Assembly (NCBI GenBank): GCA_020832565.1
Contig: JAFIEI010000002.1
Coordinates: 62,001 to 126,000, forward strand
Length of the DNA stretch: 64,000 nucleotides
Source of the DNA: Salinarimonas sp.
GTDB taxonomy: Bacteria; Pseudomonadota; Alphaproteobacteria; Rhizobiales; Beijerinckiaceae
Direction: 5' to 3'
Part shown: piece after piece, positions 58,289 to 64,000 of the stretch
Numbering within the stretch: position 1 is the first letter of the stretch
Layout: each line of letters begins with the position of its first letter
Program-made: the position numbers and the translations under genes
The notes under the pieces: generated by a model
Told to the model about the DNA's origin: nothing
Database searches by the model: none
The model's input: only the letters and a program-made list of their open reading frames with translations

Positions 58289-58583
58289 GATGACCCTCGC
58301 TTCCTGCTCCCTGTCCGCTGGAGCTGATGATTGGAGGATGACCCGAATCGTCGGTTATTGATGCTCCACTGACGACGGCGAATGATCCGAAAACGCCGGT
58401 TTGCTACGTAGTAATTCATATTTTTTGGATGATGATTGAATTCAGTTCGATTTGTATTGAAACCGCATGTCGTTTCCATGCTACTTTCCGTCGCGCGCAA
58501 GTCTTTCCACTGTAGCGCTTGCTGATTCACTTGTGCATTGCCATATCCGTGGGCAGAGGCAGCACGGCGGGAAGGAGGCTTTG
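58289..58583. promoter_or_regulatory. Divergent control region between the folate operon and the GlxA-type regulator
   Basis: A 295-base AT-richer stretch (especially 58400-58480) between two divergent starts. It should carry both promoters and the regulator's sites. I see no clear palindrome apart from GAATTC at 58438; the binding site is unassigned. Confidence 0.45.
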
Positions 58584-59603
58584 ATGTTCGGTTTGCCGAC
58601 GGCGCATCAGACGCAAATGGTGGATTTCCTGCTCGTGCCCGATTTCTCGATGATGGCATTCACCTCTTCCGTCGAGCCCTTGCGCGCGGCAAACCAGCTC
58701 TCCGGCAAACCGCTCTATGCCTGGCGCAGCCTCTCCCTGACCGGGGATCCCGTCATGGCCAGCAACGGCGTCATGGTCGATCCTGCCGGCGGGATCGACG
58801 ATGTCGGGCCGGGTTCGACATTGTTCGTCTGCGCCGGCCTGCGCGCCGAGCGTATCCGCGACAAGGCGCTGTTTGCGCGGTTGCGGGAATTGTCGCGCAT
58901 GGGCGTGGCGCTCGGCGCCGTCTGTACGGGGTCGCATATTCTCGCCCGGGCGGGCCTGCTCGAGGGCTACAACTGCACCATCCACTGGGAGCATGTCGAA
59001 GGTTTCGCCGAGGAATTTCCCGACCTGAAGATCACCGCCACGCTGTTCGAGATCGACCGCGACCGCTACACCTGCTCGGGCGGCACCGCGCCCCTCGACA
59101 TGATGATCAACGGCATCGCCCGCGATCACGGCGAGGAACTCGCCGTCGCCGTGGCCGAACTCCTGCTGCACAATCTCGTACGCCACCCGCACGACACCCA
59201 GCGCATGCCCGTGCAGCACCGCACCGGCATCTCGCATCCCAAGCTGCTCGCCGTGATCGCGCATATGGAGGCCTATATCGAAAGCCCGGTTCCGCTGCGC
59301 AATCTCGCCGCGGATGCCGGCCTCTCGCCGCGCCAGCTCGAGCGCTTGTTTCGCGAGAAGATGGGCAAGACGCCCTCGCGCTATTATCTCGAACTGCGCC
59401 TGCAGCGCGCGCGGCTGCTGCTCCTGCAGACGAGCATGCCGATCCTGCAGATCGCGGTCGCCTGCGGCTTTACATCGGCTTCGCATTTCGCGCGCTGCTA
59501 TTCCGAGCTGTTTGGTCATTCACCCCGCGTCGAGCGCGCACGCAGCGCACGGGTTCCCGGCGTCGAACTGGAAATCGAGCGCCCGCTCGCTTTGGAGACC
59601 TGA
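58584..59603 (+). CDS. GlxA family transcriptional regulator (amidotransferase-like + AraC HTH)
   Basis: A 339-residue regulator. The N-terminal half is a class I glutamine-amidotransferase-like (DJ-1/PfpI) domain with FLLVPDFSMMAFTSSVEPLR and the elbow AVCTGSHILARAGLL. The C-terminal half is an AraC-type double helix-turn-helix (RNLAADAGLSPRQLERLF, then ILQIAVACGFTSASHFARCY). GbdR, CdhR and SouR of Pseudomonas, which sense glycine betaine, dimethylglycine, carnitine or sarcosine, share this layout. GGAGG lies six bases before the ATG at 58584. Its place between the folate operon and soxBDA makes it the likely activator of both; the inducer is inferred, not shown. Confidence 0.88.
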   Translation: MFGLPTAHQTQMVDFLLVPDFSMMAFTSSVEPLRAANQLSGKPLYAWRSLSLTGDPVMASNGVMVDPAGGIDDVGPGSTLFVCAGLRAERIRDKALFARLRELSRMGVALGAVCTGSHILARAGLLEGYNCTIHWEHVEGFAEEFPDLKITATLFEIDRDRYTCSGGTAPLDMMINGIARDHGEELAVAVAELLLHNLVRHPHDTQRMPVQHRTGISHPKLLAVIAHMEAYIESPVPLRNLAADAGLSPRQLERLFREKMGKTPSRYYLELRLQRARLLLLQTSMPILQIAVACGFTSASHFARCYSELFGHSPRVERARSARVPGVELEIERPLALET

Positions 59604-59734
59604 TGCCGCAGGTAATCGCGCCGGCAATGTCGCTCCTGCACAAGTCCGCGTCGCCTGCGAGTGATCGGCACCGTGTTCGAATGCTATCGTGAACAAGGCT
59701 TTCATGATGGCCGGACCCGGCGAGCGAGGGCGGC

Positions 59735-60985
59735 ATGACGCGGTATTCCTTTTGGTCGCTCCTGCGCGAGGGTCTGCGCGGCCATGACGGCTGGCAGCCG
59801 GTCTGGCGAGAGGCCGAACCCAAACCCGCCTATGACGCCGTCATCATCGGTGGCGGCGGGCATGGCTGCGCCACGGCCTATTATCTCGCGAAAGAGCACG
59901 GCCTGACCAATATCGCCATCGTCGAGAAGGGCTGGCTCGGCGGCGGCAATGCGGCGCGCAACACCACCATCATCCGCTCCAACTATCTCTACGACGCCAG
60001 CGCCGCGATCTACGATCACGCCCTCCAGCTCTGGAAGGGGCTGGGGCGCGAGCTCAACTTCAACATCATGATGAGCCATCGCGGCGTGCTCAATCTGGCC
60101 CATGACGACAATGAAATGCGCCAGCTCAAGCGCCGCATCGAGGCCAACCGCCTCAACGGCGTCGAGGCCGAATGGCTCGATGCGAAACAGGTGGCGGAAT
60201 ATTGCCCGATCATCAATATGAGCCCGCAATCGCGCTATCCCGTTATCGGCGCCTCGCTGCAGCGCTCCGGCGGCGTCAACCGCCATGACGCTGTGGTCTG
60301 GGCCTATGCCCGCGCGGCCCATGATCTCGGCGTCGACATCATCCAGAACTGCGAGGTGACCGGGCTCAAGATCGAAGCCGGGCGCATTTCCGGGCTGGAG
60401 ACGAACCGGGGCACGATCCGCACGCCGAAAGTCGCGAGCGTCGTGGCAGGCCATACCAGCGTCATCGGCGCCATGGCGGGGCTGCGTTTGCCGATCGAGA
60501 GCCATCCGTTGCAGGCGCTCGTCTCCGAGCCGATCAAACCGGTCAATCCATGCGTGGTGATGTCGAATGCGGTGCATGCCTATTGCAGCCAGTCGGACAA
60601 GGGCGAGCTCGTCATCGGCGCCGGCATCGACGCGCATCTCTCCTATACCCAGCGCGGCGCCTTCCCAGTGATCGAGGAGGAGATCGCCGCCGTGCTCGAG
60701 CTCTTCCCGATCTTCTCGCGGCTCAAGCTGATGCGCCATTGGGGCGGCATCGTCGATATCTGCCCCGATGCCAGCCCGATCATCTCGAAGACGCCGGTGA
60801 AGGGTTTTTATCTCAACGGCGGCTGGGGCACCGGCGGCTGGAAGGCGACGCCGGCCTCGGGCCATGCGCTTGCCGATCTCGTCGCCCGCGACGAGCCCAA
60901 CGCCATCGCCGCGCCCTATTCGCTGGAGCGCTTCACCACCGGCAAGCTCGTCGCCGAACACGGCGCCGCCGCCGTGGCGCATTGA
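59735..60985 (+). CDS. soxB: Sarcosine oxidase subunit beta
   Basis: The flavin subunit (416 residues, normal) of heterotetrameric sarcosine oxidase. The FAD site is [14 protein letters not shown] at residues 37-50. The segment [15 protein letters not shown] contains His184, the expected attachment residue for covalent FMN. NNTTI-like contact [15 protein letters not shown] and a C-terminal [16 protein letters not shown] are typical. It oxidises sarcosine to glycine, with the methyl carbon going to THF through the alpha subunit and hydrogen peroxide as a product. GAGGGCGG precedes the ATG. It is the first gene of soxB-soxD-soxA, downstream of the regulator. Confidence 0.95.
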   Translation: MTRYSFWSLLREGLRGHDGWQPVWREAEPKPAYDAVIIGGGGHGCATAYYLAKEHGLTNIAIVEKGWLGGGNAARNTTIIRSNYLYDASAAIYDHALQLWKGLGRELNFNIMMSHRGVLNLAHDDNEMRQLKRRIEANRLNGVEAEWLDAKQVAEYCPIINMSPQSRYPVIGASLQRSGGVNRHDAVVWAYARAAHDLGVDIIQNCEVTGLKIEAGRISGLETNRGTIRTPKVASVVAGHTSVIGAMAGLRLPIESHPLQALVSEPIKPVNPCVVMSNAVHAYCSQSDKGELVIGAGIDAHLSYTQRGAFPVIEEEIAAVLELFPIFSRLKLMRHWGGIVDICPDASPIISKTPVKGFYLNGGWGTGGWKATPASGHALADLVARDEPNAIAAPYSLERFTTGKLVAEHGAAAVAH

Positions 60986-60997
60986 AGGAGGCGCGTC

Positions 60998-61354
60998 ATG
61001 TTCCGTATTCGCTGTCCCTATTGCGGCGAACGCGACCAGATCGAATTCGGCTATGGCGGCGAGGCGCATATCGCCCGCCCCGCCGATCCCGACGCTCTCA
61101 GCGATGCGCAATGGGCCGATTACGTCTTCATGCGCACCAATACAAAGGGGCTGTTCGCCGAACGCTGGGTGCACTCCGCCGGCTGCCGACGCTGGTTCAA
61201 CGCCCTGCGTGATACCGCGACGGATCGCTTCGTCGCAACTTACGTGATCGGCGAGGCGCCGCCGCTGCCCGTGCCGCAATTGGTGCCTGGAGACCAAGCG
61301 CCCGATCCGGCAGAAGCAATTCCCGAGGAAGCCGCCGGCGGAGGTCAGCGATGA
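60998..61354 (+). CDS. soxD: Sarcosine oxidase subunit delta
   Basis: A small zinc subunit, 118 residues. The zinc ligands are visible as Cys6 and Cys9 (CPYCGE) and His59 and Cys63 (WVHSAGCRRW). Family segments are RDQIEFGYGGEAHIARP and RTNTKGLFAERWVH. The C-terminal 30 residues are Pro/Glu/Ala-rich and longer than the minimal family length. It stands 12 bases after soxB and its stop overlaps the soxA start by four bases, in the conserved order B-D-A. Confidence 0.95.
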   Translation: MFRIRCPYCGERDQIEFGYGGEAHIARPADPDALSDAQWADYVFMRTNTKGLFAERWVHSAGCRRWFNALRDTATDRFVATYVIGEAPPLPVPQLVPGDQAPDPAEAIPEEAAGGGQR

Positions 61355-64000
61355 GCCGGCAATCCGCACGCCGTGCCCAAAACCGCCTCGACCATGGCGG
61401 CCTGGTCGACCGCACGAGACCGATCAGCTTTTCCTTCGACGGCAAAAGCTATCAGGGCTTTGCGGGCGACACGCTCGCCTCGGCGCTTCTGGCCAGTGGC
61501 GTGCATCACGTGGCGCGCAGCTTCAAGTATCACCGCCCGCGCGGTTTTCTCGGAGCCGGGCCGGAAGATCCGGGCGCACTGGTGCGTGTGGGTTCCGATC
61601 CGGCGACGATGGTGGTCAACCAGCGCGCCACCGAGGTGGAACTGTTCGATGGACTCGAAGCCTTCCCCCAGAATTGCTGGCCGTCGCTGCGCCTCGATTT
61701 CGGTGTCGTCAACGACCTGATGCACCGGTTTCTGCCGGCGGGCTTCTATTATAAAACCTTCATGGGGCCGCCGGGGAGCTGGATGTTCTTCGAGCCCTTC
61801 ATCCGCCGCGCGGCGGGGCTGGGTCCTGCGCCGAGCGCGCCTGATCCCGCCCGCTACGAGCATATGAACCGCCATTGCGAGGTGCTCGTCATCGGATCTG
61901 GCCCCGCCGGTCTGGCGGCGGCGCGCGAAGCCGCGCGCAGCGGAGCCCGGGTGATCCTCGCGGAGGAAAGCGCGGCCTGTGGCGGGCGGCTTCTCGGCGA
62001 GGCCGAGGGTGATGCCCTAATCGAGGGAATGGCGCCCCGCGCATGGCGCGGGGACGTGCTCGCCGAGCTCGCAGCAAATCCGGAGGTGACCCTGCTCACC
62101 CGCACCAGCGCTTCGGGCTATTATTCCCAGAACTGGGTGACCCTGTTCGAGAATTGCACCGACCACCTGCCCCCGTCCGAGGCGGGCCATCTGCCGCGCC
62201 ATCGCCTGTGGCGGGTGCGGGCGGCGCAGGTGGTGCTCGCCACCGGCGCAATCGAGCGCCCCCTCGTCTTCCACGGCAATGACCGCCCCGGCGTGATGCT
62301 CGCTTCCGCCGCGCGGACGTATCTGCATCGCTACGGCGTGCGCGCGGGCAGCAATGCCGTGATCTTCGCCAATAACGACGATGCCTGGCGCAGCGCCTTC
62401 GACCTGCATGACGCGGGCGCGCATATCGCCGCCATCATCGATACGCGGCCCGATCCCGCTGCCGCCCATCGCGAGGCGGCCGAGGCGCATGGCATCGGGG
62501 TGCGCACGGGCGCGACGATCGTGGCGACGCAGGGACGCGGCCACATCCGCAGCATCGATGTCGCGGCTTTCGATGCTGGCGGCGTGACCGGCAAGCCCGA
62601 GCGCATCGCCTGCGATCTGCTCTGCGTATCCGGCGGCTGGTCGCCGAATGTGGCTCTGTTTTCGCAATCGGGCGGCAGCCTGCGCTACGACGAGACCCTC
62701 GCCGCCTTCGTGCCCGACGAGGCACGCCAGGAGGTGGTGGCGATCGGCGCCTGTGCGGGGGATTTCGCGCTTGCCGAGGCCGTATCGCGCGGCGTAGAAA
62801 CGGGACGCACGGCGGCGCGCGAAGCCGGATTTGTTGCAAGCGCAACAGATCCCGTAGCAGGCGAGACCCGCGACGCCGCCCTGCCCTACCGCGTCACACC
62901 GGCCTGGGAGCTTCCGTCAAACCTGCCCAAAACGCGCATCCGCGCCTTCGTCGATTACCAAAACGACGTCACCGCCAAGGATCTGCATCTCGCCGTGCGC
63001 GAGGGTTACGGCGCGGTCGAACATGCCAAGCGCTACACCACGACGGGGATGGGGACCGATCAGGGCAAGATTGTGGGCGTAAACGCCATCGGCGTGCTCT
63101 CGGGCGTTCTCGACAAGCCGATCGGGGAGATCGGCGTCACCACCTATCGCCCGCCCTGGAGGCCGATCAGCTTCGGCGCCGTGGCCGGCCAGCATGTCGG
63201 TGGCCTGTTCCATCCCCGCCGCACGACGGCGATGCATGACTGGCACGTGGAGAACGGCGCCGTATTCGAGACCGTCGGCGACTGGCTGCGGGCGCGCGTC
63301 TATCCGCAGCCCGGCGAGGATTTCGAGGCGGCGTTGCAGCGCGAATGTCGCGCGGCGCGCAACGCCGTCGGCGTGCTCGATGCTTCCACGCTCGGCAAAA
63401 TCGACATACGCGGCAAGGATGCGCGCAGCTTCCTCAACCGCATCTACACCAATGCCTGGATGAAACTCGAGCCGGGTCGCTGTCGTTATGGTCTGATGAC
63501 GAATGAGGACGGCATGGTCTTCGATGATGGCGTCACGGCCTGTCTCGCCGATGATCATTTCCACATGACCACGACGACGGGCGGCGCCGCGCGGGTGCTC
63601 GGCTGGCTCGAGGAATACCACCAGACCGAATGGCCCGATCTCGAGGTCTACATGACCTCCGTCACCGAGCAATGGGCCGTCGCCTCGATCTGCGGGCCGC
63701 GCGCACCGGAACTCGCGGCGGATCTGTTCGATGATATCGATGCCGATCCCGAACGCTTCCCCTTCATGAGCCACGCCAGCGGCCATATCGACGGGGTGCC
63801 GGCGCGGGTGTTTCGGATCTCCTTCACCGGCGAGGTCAGCTACGAGATCAACGTGCCGGCGAGCTATGGGCTCTGGCTGTGGCGCACGCTTATGGAGCGC
63901 GGCAAACCATACGGCATCACACCCTACGGCACCGAGGGGATGCATCTCCTGCGGGCCGAGAAGGGCTTCATTATCGTCGGGCAGGAGACCGACGGGACGC
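61351..64000 (+). CDS. soxA: Sarcosine oxidase subunit alpha, 3' partial
   Basis: The large subunit, 883 codons visible and still open at the window end; family members have about 1000 residues. Order of parts: an N-terminal ferredoxin-like region (ISFSFDGKSYQGFAGDTLAS), an NAD-binding Rossmann domain with VIGSGPAGLAAAREAARSGA at about residues 180-198, a linker with a cysteine-containing segment (VAIGACAGDFALAEAV), and the GcvT-like folate domain near the end (FEAALQRECRAARNAVGVLD, RISFTGEVSYEINVPASYG). Start is ATG at 61351, coupled to soxD. soxG would be expected next, outside the window. Confidence 0.95.
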   Translation, partial: MSRQSARRAQNRLDHGGLVDRTRPISFSFDGKSYQGFAGDTLASALLASGVHHVARSFKYHRPRGFLGAGPEDPGALVRVGSDPATMVVNQRATEVELFDGLEAFPQNCWPSLRLDFGVVNDLMHRFLPAGFYYKTFMGPPGSWMFFEPFIRRAAGLGPAPSAPDPARYEHMNRHCEVLVIGSGPAGLAAAREAARSGARVILAEESAACGGRLLGEAEGDALIEGMAPRAWRGDVLAELAANPEVTLLTRTSASGYYSQNWVTLFENCTDHLPPSEAGHLPRHRLWRVRAAQVVLATGAIERPLVFHGNDRPGVMLASAARTYLHRYGVRAGSNAVIFANNDDAWRSAFDLHDAGAHIAAIIDTRPDPAAAHREAAEAHGIGVRTGATIVATQGRGHIRSIDVAAFDAGGVTGKPERIACDLLCVSGGWSPNVALFSQSGGSLRYDETLAAFVPDEARQEVVAIGACAGDFALAEAVSRGVETGRTAAREAGFVASATDPVAGETRDAALPYRVTPAWELPSNLPKTRIRAFVDYQNDVTAKDLHLAVREGYGAVEHAKRYTTTGMGTDQGKIVGVNAIGVLSGVLDKPIGEIGVTTYRPPWRPISFGAVAGQHVGGLFHPRRTTAMHDWHVENGAVFETVGDWLRARVYPQPGEDFEAALQRECRAARNAVGVLDASTLGKIDIRGKDARSFLNRIYTNAWMKLEPGRCRYGLMTNEDGMVFDDGVTACLADDHFHMTTTTGGAARVLGWLEEYHQTEWPDLEVYMTSVTEQWAVASICGPRAPELAADLFDDIDADPERFPFMSHASGHIDGVPARVFRISFTGEVSYEINVPASYGLWLWRTLMERGKPYGITPYGTEGMHLLRAEKGFIIVGQETDGT

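Overview
The window looks like chromosomal DNA of a high-GC alphaproteobacterium, most likely of the order Hyphomicrobiales (Rhizobiales). The reasons are: GC-rich codons throughout; a division cluster in the order ddl-ftsQ-ftsA-ftsZ-lpxC-bamD-recN; an FtsZ ending in the alphaproteobacterial IPAFLRRQ-type tail; a heterotetrameric sarcosine oxidase; a separate glyQ; and DUF3775, MOT1-type and GlxA-type genes. The genus cannot be read from the sequence. No tRNA, rRNA, CRISPR array, insertion sequence, integrase or phage gene was seen.

Layout. 1-4.9 kb: the 3' part of a monovalent cation/H+ antiporter, then ureD and a fused urease gamma/beta gene with no ureC after them, then an SDR oxidoreductase and an acyl-CoA dehydrogenase. 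5-9.2 kb (minus): sulfate uptake operon cysA-sbp-cysT-cysW, with related palindromic repeats on both sides of cysTW. 9.3-20.6 kb: LysE exporter, glyQ with a small unknown gene, a DUF4236 protein overlapping a K+ channel, ileS, a chemoreceptor and a DHA2 exporter. 21-30 kb: a lipoprotein esterase, an acyl-CoA synthetase, a second chemoreceptor with an unusual multi-pass sensor, a DUF218 protein, rpmE, an MsbA-type exporter and an SDR lacking the usual catalytic residues. 30.3-35.2 kb: a small lipoprotein, a MOT1-type molybdate/sulfate transporter, two small proteins with MscS, and a CDF metal transporter. 35.5-45 kb: the division, envelope and repair block. 45-51.5 kb: an acyltransferase, a UDP-sugar epimerase and a fused 5-oxoprolinase/hydantoinase.

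51.5-64 kb is the most coherent metabolic region. On the minus strand lie a GcvT/DmdA-like methyltransferase, a methylenetetrahydrofolate reductase homologue, formate-tetrahydrofolate ligase and a dimethylglycine-dehydrogenase-like flavoprotein. A divergent GlxA/AraC regulator separates them from soxB-soxD-soxA on the plus strand (soxA runs off the window). Together these could strip methyl groups from N- or S-methylated compounds onto tetrahydrofolate, oxidise them and recover ATP from 10-formyl-THF. The true substrate of the DmdA-like enzyme is open and is the best candidate in the window for new biology. Function assignments rest on recognised motifs and context; no database search was run.
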